The notes beneath the pieces were generated by a model. That model had not been told where the DNA came from, searched no databases, and worked only from the letters and a program-made list of their open reading frames with translations. Positions 23,945-32,445 of a stretch of 64,000 bases of DNA are shown in pieces. This DNA comes from Sorex araneus (taxonomy: Eukaryota; Chordata; Mammalia; Eulipotyphla; Soricidae), in the NCBI RefSeq assembly GCF_027595985.1, contig NC_073304.1, positions 216,878,000 to 216,941,999 of the forward strand, written 5' to 3'. The translations under genes were made by a program, and so were the position numbers. Positions within the stretch are counted from its first letter, which is position 1. Each line of letters opens with the position of its first letter.

Positions 23945-26900
23945 GATCCTTTGTATGAGTGGGGGTGAAAAGGTATTCACATATCTAAAATAACCCCCAG
24001 AAAAGAAAAATCAGAACCAAAATCCATCAACATCACCCAAGGCCGAGGCTGGAGAGAAGTTAAGGTGTTTATCTTGCCCACGCCAACCAGGCTTCAATCC
24101 TCAGCACCACATATGGTCCCCCATGCAATGCCAGGAAGTTACTTCCTGAGCACTGACACAGCCCAATCGCCAAAAGATCACCCACTATGTCATTATATAC
24201 ACCCTAAGATTTAGGCAGTTAAGTGAGGTGGCTTAAGAGATTTCATGATTCTTGGGGCAGGAAGGATAGTACAGTGGGCAGAGTGTTTTGCCTTGCACGC
24301 AGCCAAACCAGGTTCAATCCCTTTCATCCCATATGGTCCCCTGTGCACCGCCAGCAGTAATTCCTAAGTGCAGAGTCAGGAGTAACCTTTGAGCATCACC
24401 AAGTATGACCCCCAAACAAAAACAAAACAAAACAAAATAGAGCAAAAAGGCCAGAAAGAGAGCTCAGTAGGCTGAGTCCACACTTTGCATGCTGCAGGCC
24501 CAGTTTCATACCAGCAATGAGCCCCGAGCACCACCAAATGTGAACCCAAGCACCAAGCTGGAAGTAGTCCCTGAACACTGCCAGATGTGGTTTACATTGG
24601 GGGAAAAAAAAAAGGAAAGAATTATAAGGTAGTGATATATTTCTCAGTGACACAGACAGTCCATATTTCACACATTTACAAAGTTTTAGATTCCCCAGTA
24701 TCAAAAATAACAAAACAAAACAAAAAATACACTGGCACTAAGAATTTAGCTCAGCAGCTTGGCACTAGCACTGCACTGCTCATGTGTCCCCAAAAACAAA
24801 CATCAGGAAGGATACTGGGAAATAGCTCACAAGACAGTAGTGCATGCGTTACATGCTAGAGAACCAGGTTCAAACTCCAGCATCACAAGGTCCTCTGAGC
24901 ATCATCAAGAGGACCACAAAGAGTAAGACAGGAGTAGTTTTACAGCAATATAACCAAAAATCTGGGTTTGGGCAAGAGTGATAGTACAGCTGGTAGATGT
25001 TTGCCTTGCATGTGACCGACCTGGGTTTGATCCCCAGCATCCCATAAATCCTCAGAGCAAAACCAGGAGTAACCCATAAGTATCACCAGGTGTGACCCCA
25101 AATATTAAAAACAACAACAAAAACCTGGGTTTGGGCTGGAGTGATAGCACAGCGGGTAGGGCGTTTGCCTTGCACGTGGCCGACCTGGGTTTGATTCCCA
25201 GCATCCCATATATTCCCCTGAGCACCGCCAGGGGTAATTCCTGGGTGCCGAGCCAGGAATAATCCCAGTGCAGGGGCTGGAGCAATAGCACAGCGGGTAG
25301 GGCGTTTGCCTTGCACGCGACCGACCCGGGTTCTAATCCCAGCATCCCATATGGTCCCCTGAACACTGCCAGGGGTAATTCCTGAGTGAAGAGCCAGGAG
25401 TAACCCCTGTGCATCGCCTGGTGTGACCCCAAAACAAACAAACAAACAAAAAATCCCAGTGCATCTCCAGGTGTGACCCAAAAAAAAAAAAAAAAACCCA
25501 AACCTGGGTTTGATACCAGCACCCCATATAGCCCCCTGAGCCCCACCAGGAACAATGCCTGAGCAGAAAGGAGCCAGGAGCAAGTCCTTAGCACCGGTGG
25601 ATATGAGCACCGCCAAACAAACAAAACCCAGAGTAAAGGACTGGGGGGAAATGATAAATCAAGGCGCTTGACAGGAAGTGAAAATTAAATGTTTCTGATC
25701 AGCCTGTCCTGTGTCTCTCATGTGTGTTTCTTCACATCATTGCCTAAAGTGTAGTATAACTCATGATTGAGATACCTTTATAAACATACCTCCTCCTTTG
25801 ATTATTAAATTTGACAGCCACAATGTACTCAGATGTTTTATGAACACAAGATATAGTAACCAGTGTGAAATGTCCACAAGGGGGCACAAGAGGGAGGAAC
25901 AAAAAGGTAATCTAGAGGAAACACAGGGTTAGAGCAGAGGGTCTTGGGTACTTTGGTGGTAATGGAATGTCATAACTTTCTATGTGTATACCATAAATGC
26001 TAACGCTGTTTTAATCATGTTACCTAAACTACAATAAAAAATTGAATCATTTTTTAAAGGGAAGTTCACACTAAAATAAAATAAAATAATGAACTAAGCA
26101 CAGTATTTTTACCCACAAACTACAATCCTCACCATGACTTGACGCACAAGCTTAATGGTTTCACTCCAGGGTCTATTTTGGTTAAATTTTGCATGGAGCC
26201 TTTCCAAGAGAGAACTCATCTTACTCAGCTTTTCCGACTCTATGATTGAAAAAAAAAAGCATTAGTAACTTCTACAATGATCCACCAATTTCTTCCCCTC
26301 CTCCCTCCCCCCTTTAGTTTTTGATTTTGGGCCACACCTAGCTGCTCAGAGATTACTCCTAGCTCAGTGCTCAGACATCACTACTGGAAAGCTCAGAGAA
26401 TAAGGAAGACATGAGCTTTAAGGAATAGTACCCGGGTCAACAGCATGCAAGGCAAGGGCCCTACCTCTCTCTCTCTGGCCCTCTGCTACTTTTTCTTACA
26501 AAGGAAACCCTCAAACTTTATCCTGGTAAGAATTCAATATTTTTCATTGGGGTCAGAGTGGAGAGCAGAGTCGGGAGGGAACTTGCCTTGCAGGCAGCCT
26601 ACCCGGGTTTGAATCCCAGTATTCCATTTGGTACCCCAAGCCCACCAGGAGTTGTCCCTAAGTGCAGAGTTAGGAGTAAGCCATGAGTACTGCCAGGTGT
26701 GGTTTCCTCCCCACCCCCAATTTTATTTTTCATTATCACTTTTTTTTTTGCTTTTTGGGTCTGCAGTCAGGAATTACCCCTGCCAGTGCTCAGGAGACCA
26801 TATGGGATACTGGGAATCAAATCCGGGTTGACCACATCAAGGCAAACGTCCTATCCGCTGTGCTATTGCTCCAGGCCCCCATTATCACTTATTTTAAAAC

Positions 26901-29900
26901 ATACAGAAAAAGGTAAGAGATGGCTCAATGAGCTAGGCACATGCTTGGATGAAGAATGCCAGCACTGGGCTGGAGCGACAGCACAGCGGGTAGGGCGTTT
27001 GCCTTGCACACGGCCGAACTGAGTTCGATTCCCAGCATCCCATATGGTCCCCTGAGCACCGCCAGGGGCAGAGCCAGGAGTAACCCTTGTGCATCGCCAG
27101 GTGTGACCCAAAAAGCAAAAAAAAAAAAAAAAAAAAAAAAAAGAATGTCAGCACCATGTATAGTTCTGAGCACCACCATGAACACCATGTGCACTGCCAA
27201 ATGTGTGTCATTCACCCACAAAAACATACAAATAATTAAATTTTCTGTCACTTTTCCAGTGCCAGAGATGAAACCCAGAATATCCCTCATGCAGAATGAG
27301 AATTCCATTACTAAGCTACATTTTGGCCCTTTTATCTTTTTTCTCCCCCAAAAGAGTTATCTTTTGGTCTGGAGAGATAGTATAGCCAATAAAGCATTTG
27401 TCCTGCACACGGTGGACCTGAGTTTGATCCCCGGCACCAGCAGAGCCAGTAGTAAGCCCTGAGTCGCTGGGTGTGGCCACAAAACAAAACAAAACAAAAA
27501 AATAATTTGTTTTGGGGAGTTAGAGAGAGAGTACAGTGAGTAGGGTGCTTGCCTTGCATGCCACCAATACTAGTTCAAATCCCTAGTACCCACAACCCTC
27601 ACTAGGAGTGATATCTGAACACAAAGCCAGGATTAAGTCCAAAGCACAGCCCTGTGGGCTAAAAGCAAAAAGGGGGAGAGAGGTACTGCTTTAGATTCAA
27701 ACTTTCAATAAGAACTGAAAAAAAACAAAAAACAAAAAACCAAGGAGATAGTTCAAAGGGCTAGAGTTTTGCAAGAAGGCAGCCCACGTTCAATTCCCAA
27801 CACTACAAGGTCACACAAACAACCTATGAGCACAAAAGACAACCGAAAAGTATTATATTTCAGGATGAGTGTAATTTAATGACAAAATTATTTTACAAGG
27901 GGCTATACAATGGGTAGAGCGCTTGCCTTGCATGTAGCAGGTCCAGGTTTGATCCCCAGCACCCCATATGGTCCCCAGAGCACCGCCAGGAGTAATTCCT
28001 GAATGAAGAGCCAGAAGTTACCCCTGAGCATCACTGGGTGTGGTTCAAAAACAAATAAAATTATTTCATGAAACACATAAAATCTTTTGCAGGATACATA
28101 TGTAAAAGGATTCACTAAAACATCACCTTACTAAAGTTTGTTGGGTGTCATGAAAATGCTGGCTTTTAAACTTTGTTTTTGCAAATCACTTGCCTTGCTA
28201 TATGACTGACCCAGGTTCAATCCTCACCCCACCCAGGAGTGATTCCTGAGTGCAGAGTCAGGAGTAAACCCTTAGCACTGCTGGATGAGGCACAGAAACA
28301 AAAACTTTTAAAGAGGTCCATTCATAATATTATGAAAAAAATAGGTTCTGGGGCTAGGGAGATAACAGCTCAACAGGCTTAACACATGCTTTGCTTGGAG
28401 AGCCCTGGGTTTTGTCCCAAGGGGACCACAGGAAAGTGTCCAGCCTGAAGTCATTAGCAGCCCTCAGTGGAACATGGTGTGGCCAATAAAAAATAAATAA
28501 ATAAAGGGTCCAGGGGCTGGGACACTTGCCTTGCACACAGCTGACTTGGGTCCGATCTCAACATCCCAACTGGAGCACTGTCAGGAGTGATCCCTGAGCA
28601 CAGAGCCAGCAGCAAGCCCTGGTCATGTGGCCCCAAAACAAACAATAATAAAGGGGCAACAGAGATCATATAGGGGTTAAAGCTCTTGTTTTGCATCCCA
28701 CCTGCTAACTCTGGTTCAAATTCCCAGGACCACATGTGGTCCCCTGAGGAGTGCCAGTGGTCACTCTTGAACAGAGCTAGGAATAACCCTTGAGCACCAC
28801 CAGATGTGACCCGGAAAACAAGTAAGAACACTGATAACACAAAAACACACAAAATACCAGTTATAAGAGGGTGATGGAATTAACTATCAAAGAAAATTAG
28901 ATATATTTTTAATTTATTTACTTAGGAGCCACATCCTGTGATGCTCAATTCTGGGGCTACTCCAGCTTGGTAATGCGAGTTCCTACTGGTGGTGTTCAGA
29001 CAAACCATGCTTTGCTGGAGACTGAACCTAAGACTTCCAAATGCAGTCTGCACTCCAGGTCTTTGAGCTATCTTTGAGAAAGCTTTCAGAAACAAATTAA
29101 GATTGATAGTCAGAGGAAATTCATAGTAAGCTGCAGAGACCTTACATAAAAAGTAACATTGACACTGGCATAGAAACGTTTACAGAGAGCCTGGGAGGTA
29201 GTAGAGCAGGGAAGGCTCTTGCTTGTATGTGCTGAACCACTAGGTTTGATCCCTGGCACAACATATAGTCCCCAGAGCCCTATCACGAGCAATTTCTGAG
29301 CATAGAGTCAAAAATAAGTACCACAGGATGTAGTCCAAAGAAAAAAATGTGGGGGGTAGGGTTGGGGGCAAGAGTAACAGAAAGTAACAGAGTAACAGAA
29401 ACTTCACTGAAGCAGTGAAGTTTTTCAGTGTCCTTAAGTAGGAAGCCAAGGATCAAACTCAGGACCTCAGATATGCACTCTACTCCTGAGTCACATCTCC
29501 TGCCCAAAGCGATGAAATCTTTTACATCAAAATTCAAACTCCTGGGGCCAGAGAGATAGTACATCTGATATTTGCTTTGCTTTGCATAAGGTGGATGCAT
29601 ATGATCTCCTTAAGCATACCTAAGCACAGCTGGGTGTGGTCCCAAATGAAATTTAAAACAAAATTCAGTCTCCTTCCTCCAATACCCTCAGCTTCTGGAA
29701 AACTGGTTTAGACTCAGCTTATAGACCTAGACAGTCGGCAGAAATGTTTGGGGTTTTTTAATTAAAGAAATGTTTTTTTGGGGGCCTGGAGCAATAGCAC
29801 AGCGGGTAGGGAGTCTGCCTTGTATGCAGCTGACCCAGGTTCAATTCCCAGCATCCCATATGGTCCACTGAGCACCGCCAGGGGTAATTCCTGAGTGCAG

Positions 29901-31216
29901 AGCCAGGAGTAACCCCTGTGCACTGCCGGGTGTGACCCAAAAAGAAAAAAAAAAAGAAATGTTTTTGGGTCAGACCCATCTGTGCTCCTGGCTCTTCACT
30001 CTGGGATCACTCCTGGCTAGGGCTGGGGGGAGGGGCAGACCCATATGGTGAGAAGCTGACCAGCCCTATGCATTGCAAGCGCCATACCCACTATATTATA
30101 CTTCTGGCCCCAGGTATTTTTACTCTTAAGACTGTACTGCCCTACGGATACAGCAGTAAGCAATAAAAAATACTGTATCAAGTTTCTCTGACAGTCAATC
30201 CTCTGCACATTTCTTCTCTATTAAAAACACCCTACCAACACTTCTTCAGGAAGTCTAATGACCAATATATTACACTGGTCCTCAGATCCAATACTTTTTG
30301 AGCAGCTATTACGAGCTTGGGTCTAAACAATAATGACTATGGCAAGGCCTCTGATCTACAACGCTTAAGAGAAGATAATAATACAGTTAGCTATATCAAT
30401 AAAAATATGTCCAAAATACGAGGAAATATTTAAAATGTTAACTTCAGAGATCTTAGGTTGTACAAAAATGTTGGTTTTGTTTTGGGGGTTTGTTTTCAGG
30501 CCACACCCAGCGGAACTCAGGGTTTAGTCCAGGTTGGTGCTTGAGGATGAAACCTGGCAGTGATGGCAGACGACATGTCAAGGGACGAGACACAGGCCTC
30601 CTGCATGGAAAGTGTGCGCTCCTGCCCTCTGAGTCAACGTGTAGGCCCCAGAAATATTAATTTCCACTTGTTCCATGCTAAGCCAAACTTTGGAAGCATG
30701 ACATTTGCCGCGTTTTTAAAATATACGACTGCGCAAGATCTGAACAACAAGACATTCTAAGGACTCAGAGGCTTTTAATATCACAAGGAACTGATCTTTT
30801 CATTCATGCCAGCATTATCGTCCAGTATACAGCTCTGCACCATTGTTTTTTTGTCATCATCCAGACCTCTACTCTGAACAAGGTTGTACGGCTTTTACAT
30901 TCATTCCCCGTCCCCTGTCACTTTAGACTAAAACTGCCCCAGAGGTCGACATGATTGCCCCTAAACAAGAAACCTTCAAAGAAGTTGGAGGCCCCATCAC
31001 CCCAAAGCCGAAGCTCTCCATCACCGGGGAAGGCTCAGTTACAATCTAGAACTAACACATATCCCGCCCCCTGGACTCTGAGTCGCCGCGAGAGTGGCCG
31101 CGGCGGAGGCATCAACCCCCCAAATCCACTCCCAGATTGGCTCCCCTACCAACTGTGTCCCGCCCCTTGGTTTCCCCCTCGAGTCACTCACCCTCGGTTT
31201 CCCCCTGAGCCTTCAT
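1448..31216 (-). CDS. MED1: MED1, Mediator complex subunit 1 (5' 14 coding exons, gene continues beyond position 1)
   Basis: MED1 (also TRAP220, DRIP205, PBP) is the Mediator subunit through which nuclear receptors and other activators contact RNA polymerase II in the nucleus. The minus strand carries 14 exons, each bounded by AG acceptors and GT donors, that join in one frame without a stop. Exons, 5' to 3' of the gene: 31216-31192, 26239-26133, 23373-23295, 18995-18941, 18839-18707, 18039-18011, 12649-12578, 11526-11452, 9745-9672, 8953-8864, 4839-4728, 3371-3247, 3003-2885, 1649-1448. They sum to 1,297 nt, codons 1-432 plus one base. The product reads MKAQGETE at the start and matches the mammalian N-terminal region, which anchors MED1 in Mediator. 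The LXXLL receptor boxes (residues about 600-650 in human) and the serine-rich C-terminal half are not in the window. The ATG at 31216 is chosen because it begins the conserved protein; the reading frame stays open upstream but without homology. Confidence 0.97.
1650..2884. repeat. MED1 intron 13: SINE-filled
   Basis: SINEs on the plus strand at about 1737-1890 and 1999-2167, on the minus strand at about 2281-2455 and 2478-2625. A CA/TA microsatellite lies at 2182-2220. The remainder looks unique. Confidence 0.7.
2182..2220 (+). repeat. (AC)n/(AT)n microsatellite
   Basis: A compound AC then AT then AC run. Confidence 0.9.
2885..3003 (-). CDS. MED1: MED1 coding exon 13
   Basis: 119 nt, codons 326-365 (GIPLFETQPAYVPLYELI at the start, ending MRFYA). 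Acceptor CCAG, donor GTAAGT, phase 0. Confidence 0.96.
3247..3371 (-). CDS. MED1: MED1 coding exon 12
   Basis: 125 nt, codons 284-325 plus one base (PACFFLKFPQPIPVSRAF inside). Acceptor TCAG preceded by a T-run, donor GTGAGT. Confidence 0.96.
3372..4727. repeat. MED1 intron 11: five plus-strand SINEs
   Basis: Copies at about 3410-3570, 3577-3738, 3938-4159 (tail grown into an AAAT array), 4160-4322 and 4477-4622, all plus strand and so antisense to MED1. Confidence 0.7.
4102..4159 (+). repeat. (AAAT)n microsatellite from a SINE tail
   Basis: About 14 AAAT units directly after the SINE end (CCCAAAAAGCAT) at 3938-4101. Confidence 0.93.
4728..4839 (-). CDS. MED1: MED1 coding exon 11
   Basis: 112 nt, codons 247-283 plus two bases (SLGMNASVTIEGTSAMYKL inside). 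Acceptor TCAG, donor GTAAGT. Confidence 0.96.
6020..6180 (+). mobile_element. Probable L1 3'UTR segment
   Basis: A G-rich stretch followed by GAAACCCTGTCATTCAGAG, resembling the 3'UTR-like text at 7365-7600. Family assignment rests on this similarity only. Confidence 0.35.
6345..6905 (+). mobile_element. L1 ORF2 3'-end fragment, interrupted by a SINE
   Basis: The plus strand resembles the L1 ORF2 end: a stretch with CATTATTCACAATAGCC at about 6430-6455, then after SINE sequence at about 6505-6735, ACAATGGAATACTACTTGG at about 6774. Heavily mutated and not coding. Confidence 0.65.
7365..7600 (+). mobile_element. Probable L1 3'UTR segment
   Basis: A G-rich stretch followed by a sequence close to GAAACACTGTATGCCTGAAA and ending CACAGTGATTCAAT. 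The same ending recurs at 8560-8605, and related text at 34620-34745. Probably the continuation of the L1 fragment at 6345-6905, split by two SINEs at 6918-7335. Confidence 0.5.
7776..7944 (+). mobile_element. Near full-length SINE (shrew tRNA-like type)
   Basis: The tRNA-like head has an A-box region (TAGCACAGCGGGTAG) and a B-box GGTTCGAATCC, then the standard body and an A tail. It is flanked by A5(TA)nGA repeats at 7761-7775 and 7945-7961 that differ by one TA unit. Confidence 0.85.
8535..8612 (+). mobile_element. L1 3'-terminal fragment
   Basis: A short plus-strand fragment with GGAACACTGTATGAAC and a terminal CACAGTGATTCAATC followed by an A-run. It shares its end with the segment at 7365-7600. 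Confidence 0.4.
8638..8815 (+). mobile_element. Full-length SINE next to MED1 exon 10
   Basis: Complete head (GGGCTGGAGCGATAGCACAG), B-box GGTTCGAATCC, body and A tail, ending about 50 nt from the MED1 exon 10 donor. Confidence 0.85.
8864..8953 (-). CDS. MED1: MED1 coding exon 10
   Basis: 90 nt, codons 217-246 plus one base (HLMNLKYYASPSDLLDD inside). Acceptor ATAG, donor GTAAGT. Confidence 0.96.
8954..9671. repeat. MED1 intron 9: two diverged SINEs
   Basis: Plus-strand copies at about 9221-9395 and 9470-9560 (partial). 8954-9200 holds no recognised repeat. Confidence 0.6.
9672..9745 (-). CDS. MED1: MED1 coding exon 9
   Basis: 74 nt, codons 192-216 plus one base (KATNAGPLDKILHGSVGYL inside). 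Acceptor GTAG, donor GTATGT. Confidence 0.96.
9746..11451. repeat. MED1 intron 8: SINEs of two body types
   Basis: Plus-strand copies at about 10016-10200, 10205-10380, 10400-10575 (weak), 10674-10840 and 11190-11365. A minus-strand copy with the alternative body lies at 10929-11131. 9746-10000 looks unique. Confidence 0.65.
10929..11131 (-). mobile_element. Alternative-body SINE (CTCTCGG type)
   Basis: On the minus strand the usual AGCATCCCATATGGTCCCC body is replaced by one with CTCTCAGAGAACCTGGCAAGC, a conserved CAGTAAC-type hairpin and a CAGTG-rich 3' end. The head is truncated upstream of the B-box. Confidence 0.75.
11452..11526 (-). CDS. MED1: MED1 coding exon 8
   Basis: 75 nt, codons 167-191 plus two bases (KLKTKMYLALQSLEQDLSKM inside). 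Acceptor TTAG, donor GTAAGA. The sequence has Val where human MED1 has Ile in the MAIMYW motif. Confidence 0.96.
11527..12577. repeat. MED1 intron 7: four plus-strand SINEs
   Basis: Copies at about 11612-11750, 11795-11970, 12091-12285 and 12298-12470. The one at 12091 has its tRNA-like head partly duplicated. Confidence 0.65.
12578..12649 (-). CDS. MED1: MED1 coding exon 7
   Basis: 72 nt, codons 143-166 plus two bases (EKNFDEFSKHLKGLVNLYN inside). Acceptor GCAG, donor GTAAGT. An A7 run after the first two exon bases precedes a T4 run. Confidence 0.96.
13347..13533 (+). mobile_element. Full-length SINE with target-site duplication
   Basis: Complete head, body and long A tail. GATGAAATATT is repeated at 13336-13346 and 13534-13544. 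Confidence 0.88.
14691..14722 (+). repeat. Poly-C tract inside a SINE
   Basis: An uninterrupted run of C at 14700-14722, preceded by CCCCCCTCG, replacing the B-box region of a plus-strand SINE. The minus strand, which is the MED1 sense strand, is a G-run of the same length. Confidence 0.9.
16346..16590 (+). mobile_element. Alternative-body SINE (CTCTCGG type)
   Basis: The same tRNA-like head as the common SINE (GGGCTGGAGCAATAGCACAG), then CTCTCGGAGAGCCCGGGAAGC and the hairpin arms CAGTAAC and GTTACTG. It ends in ATGACAGTG instead of poly(A). Confidence 0.8.
16943..17126 (+). mobile_element. Full-length SINE with target-site duplication
   Basis: Complete element with an A18-like tail. The flanking 13-mers GAATACAGCATAG (16930-16942) and GAATAGAGCATAG (17127-17139) differ at one base. 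Confidence 0.86.
18011..18039 (-). CDS. MED1: MED1 coding exon 6 (29-nt microexon)
   Basis: 29 nt only: codons 134-142 (SCPELVQQL) plus two bases of an Arg codon completed in exon 7. Acceptor TCAG, donor GTAAGC. Because 29 is not a multiple of three, skipping it would shift the frame. Confidence 0.95.
18040..18706. other. MED1 intron 5: SINE-free stretch
   Basis: About 667 bp with no SINE, L1 or microsatellite that I recognise, in an otherwise saturated gene. No reading frame or RNA gene is evident. Confidence 0.6.
18707..18839 (-). CDS. MED1: MED1 coding exon 5
   Basis: 133 nt, codons 89-133, containing ECYITSDMFYVEVQLDP. Acceptor CTAG, donor GTATGT, phase 0 end after NPV. Confidence 0.96.
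18941..18995 (-). CDS. MED1: MED1 coding exon 4
   Basis: 55 nt, codons 71-88 plus two bases (VTSLPAMTDRLESIARQN). Acceptor ATAG, donor GTAAGT. Only 101 nt of intron separate it from exon 5. Confidence 0.96.
19337..19556 (-). mobile_element. Alternative-body SINE (CTCTCGG type)
   Basis: A minus-strand copy with head (B-box and GGAGCGATAG), the alternative body and a (CAGTGA)n end at its low-coordinate side. Confidence 0.8.
20508..20567 (+). repeat. (CA)n microsatellite
   Basis: About 29 CA units, embedded in a plus-strand SINE body. Confidence 0.95.
20841..20879 (+). repeat. (TA)n microsatellite at a SINE tail
   Basis: A TA array after the SINE end CATAGCAAAAAAA. Confidence 0.9.
21059..21222 (+). 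repeat. Local direct duplication, copy 1
   Basis: About 164 bp nearly identical to 21540-21707, from GCATTGTGCC to AAGAGGGCTG. The shared text AGACCTCTCTCCTCTCCCTT is not SINE sequence that I recognise. Confidence 0.85.
21540..21707 (+). repeat. Local direct duplication, copy 2
   Basis: Partner of 21059-21222, offset 481 bp; ends AAGAGGGCTG. Confidence 0.85.
22319..22511 (+). mobile_element. Full-length SINE with 13-bp target-site duplication
   Basis: AAGAAACAGATAA occurs at 22306-22318 and 22512-22524. The tail is a mixed CAAAA/A run. Confidence 0.88.
22729..22912 (+). mobile_element. Full-length SINE with 15-bp target-site duplication and internal B-box duplication
   Basis: AAAAGATGCTTCCAG occurs at 22714-22728 and 22913-22927. 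The segment GTGGCCACCCGGGTTC is tandemly duplicated around 22770-22802, giving a second partial B-box. Confidence 0.88.
23295..23373 (-). CDS. MED1: MED1 coding exon 3
   Basis: 79 nt, codons 45-70 plus one base (EKRVVMSSGGHQHLVSC at the start). The acceptor is ACAG. The donor reads GTTTGT, a weak match to the usual GTRAGT, but the frame joins exon 4 correctly. Confidence 0.95.
23910..23944 (+). repeat. (TA)n(CA)n microsatellite
   Basis: A TA run followed by a CA run. Confidence 0.9.
25134..25500 (+). mobile_element. SINE (older), split by a younger SINE
   Basis: Flanked by AACCTGGGTTTG at 25122-25133 and 25501-25512. Its body is interrupted at 25273-25451 by another copy and resumes as TCTCCAGGTGTGACCC with an A tail. 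Confidence 0.85.
25273..25451 (+). mobile_element. SINE inserted inside another SINE
   Basis: Complete copy flanked by the 12-bp duplication AATCCCAGTGCA at 25261-25272 and 25452-25463, which belongs to the host SINE body. Confidence 0.9.
26133..26239 (-). CDS. MED1: MED1 coding exon 2
   Basis: 107 nt, codons 9-44. It reads SEKLSKMSSLLERLHAKF at the start and ends at VRQVM. Acceptor ATAG, donor GTGAGG. The exon ends in phase 0. Confidence 0.96.
26966..27140 (+). mobile_element. SINE inserted in an older SINE
   Basis: A copy with a 3' body deletion and a long A tail. The flanks AAGAATGCCAGCAC (26952-26965) and AAGAATGTCAGCAC (27141-27154) differ at one base and belong to a diverged plus-strand SINE host. 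Confidence 0.86.
29778..29952 (+). mobile_element. Full-length SINE with 14-bp target-site duplication
   Basis: AAAGAAATGTTTTT occurs at 29764-29777 and 29953-29966. Confidence 0.88.
31192..31216 (-). CDS. MED1: MED1 coding exon 1
   Basis: Codons 1-8 plus one base (MKAQGETE). The donor is GTGAGT at 31191-31186. The rest of exon 1 upstream is 5'UTR of uncertain length, toward the promoter motifs at 31387-31507. Only 25 coding nucleotides lie here, followed by a 4.95 kb first intron. Confidence 0.93.
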
Positions 31217-31379
31217 CCTGGCGGTGGGGAGGGCCTGAGTCCTACGCAAAAGGATAAGCCCTTCCCCACCTCTAATGGGGGAGATACTTCGGGCTCCCGG
31301 GATGTAGGGCACCAGCTGTACCCCCTCTTCCCGGGAAGGCTCAGTCTGTAGTCCCCGGCGGCAAGAAGAGAAGGGTGCT

Positions 31380-31510
31380 CCCGGCCGCCGCCATCTTCCC
31401 CAACGGAACTTCCCAAAGATCGCGAGGTTTACCGTGAACCTGCGAGAGAAAGAAAAGGGCACCAAGTATCGCGGGGAAAGCAGGTTATTGAAGGTCTTCT
31501 CGCGAGATTG
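31380..31510 (-). promoter_or_regulatory. MED1: MED1 promoter region with TCTCGCGAGA and YY1-type motifs
   Basis: A GC- and CpG-richer stretch just upstream of the MED1 start codon. A perfect TCTCGCGAGA palindrome lies at 31498-31507, the sequence bound by BANP and found in CpG-island promoters. A partial copy (ATCGCGAG) lies at 31419-31426. On the minus strand AAGATGGCGGC at 31397-31387 matches the YY1 element often found just downstream of transcription starts, so initiation probably falls near 31400-31450. The start itself cannot be seen. The 31217-31380 stretch is probably 5'UTR. Confidence 0.7.
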
Positions 31511-32268
31511 TTAAGACGCTTCTTTCCCTTAAATGTCGGTTTTGTGGCGCTCCGACCTTCCGCGATTTTCTGTTTTGGTGTTTAACCGGTTCTCAAATTA
31601 TGGTCGTAGCGTTTTAACCTGAAAATGTATTAGCGTGAGAAACAGTCTGTGCTCAAGATTATACACTTGGGGCTGGAGGATAGTACAGCGGATCGGGTAT
31701 TTGCGTTGCACGCGGCATCCTTTGGCGGTCCCCTGAGCCCGCCAAGACCCTTGAGCCCAGTGCCAGAAATAACCCCTGACCGTTGCCGGTGTGACCCCAA
31801 AACAACACCCCCCCACACACACAAAAAAAATGCTATTAGCTTTTTGCCGCCCTACATTTCAATACTATACTGAACAATTAATTACCATGTCCTTGTTTGG
31901 GGTTTATTTTTGTTTGTTTGGGGAGGATCCACATGGGGCATTGCTCAGGGCTACTCAACTGAAAGACTTGGTGCCTGGGATAAAATAAGAGCCGGCTACT
32001 TCCAATGTAAGCAACTTAACTCAGGGTTGTATCTTAACGGTCCCTCCACTTTTAAAACCATTTATTATTTTTTTTCTTTTTTGTTTGGGAGCCATACCTG
32101 GTCATGTGCTCAAAGTGTACCTACCTCTGGCTCTGACCTCTGGTCATTCCTGGCAGGCTCCCGGCCTATATGTGGTGCCAGGGATTGAACTGGTTTGGCC
32201 TTATGCAAGTATGCCCTACCTGTTGTACTATCACTCTGACCCTCCTTTTCAAAAAAATTTCTGACATA

Positions 32269-32445
32269 GGGGCTGGAGAGATAGCACAGCGGGTAGGGCC
32301 GTTTGCCTTGCACGCGGCCGACCCGGGTTCAAATCCCAGCATCCCATATGGTCCCCTGAGCACAGCCAGGGGTAATTCCTGAGTGCAGAGCCAAGAGTAA
32401 CCCCTGTGCATCGCCAGGTGTGACCCAAAAAGCAAAAAAACAAAC
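32269..32445 (+). mobile_element. Full-length SINE with 17-bp target-site duplication
   Basis: AAAAAATTTCTGACATA occurs at 32252-32268 and 32446-32462, a perfect match that points to a recent insertion. Confidence 0.9.

Larger units (their letters stand above)
23374..26132. repeat. MED1 intron 2: SINEs including a nested set
   Basis: Minus-strand copies at about 23470-23645 and 23653-23830. Plus-strand copies at about 24040-24180, 24258-24425, 24440-24600, 24810-24960, 24968-25115, 25134-25500 (split), 25273-25451 (inserted) and 25513-25640. 25640-26130 has no SINE; its AT-rich part may be an old LINE end. Confidence 0.7.
26240..31191. repeat. MED1 intron 1: SINE-rich, sparse near the promoter
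   Basis: Plus-strand copies at about 26550-26710, 26915-27190 (host, split), 26966-27140, 27368-27500, 27515-27675, 27740-27835, 27899-28060, 28165-28310, 28340-28500, 28510-28650, 28655-28820, 29185-29345, 29545-29660 and 29778-29952. Minus-strand copies at about 26311-26485, 26743-26880, 28920-29075, 29965-30115 and 30480-30650. 30650-31190 is repeat-poor. Confidence 0.7.

Noticed and set aside
25052-25624. Long minus-strand open frame (190 codons) with repeated GYSWLCTQELPLAVLRGPYG-like peptides
   Set aside because: The peptides are translations of nested SINE copies and recur at dozens of SINEs in all frames; no start context, splice structure or homology to a protein.
26956-27462. 168-codon plus-strand open frame
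   Set aside because: It runs through a SINE, its A tail and a second SINE. The lysine run is the poly(A) tail.
31217-31465. In-frame N-terminal extension of MED1 upstream of 31216
   Set aside because: Sequence upstream of the ATG is promoter and 5'UTR-like and has no match to MED1, which starts MKAQGETE.
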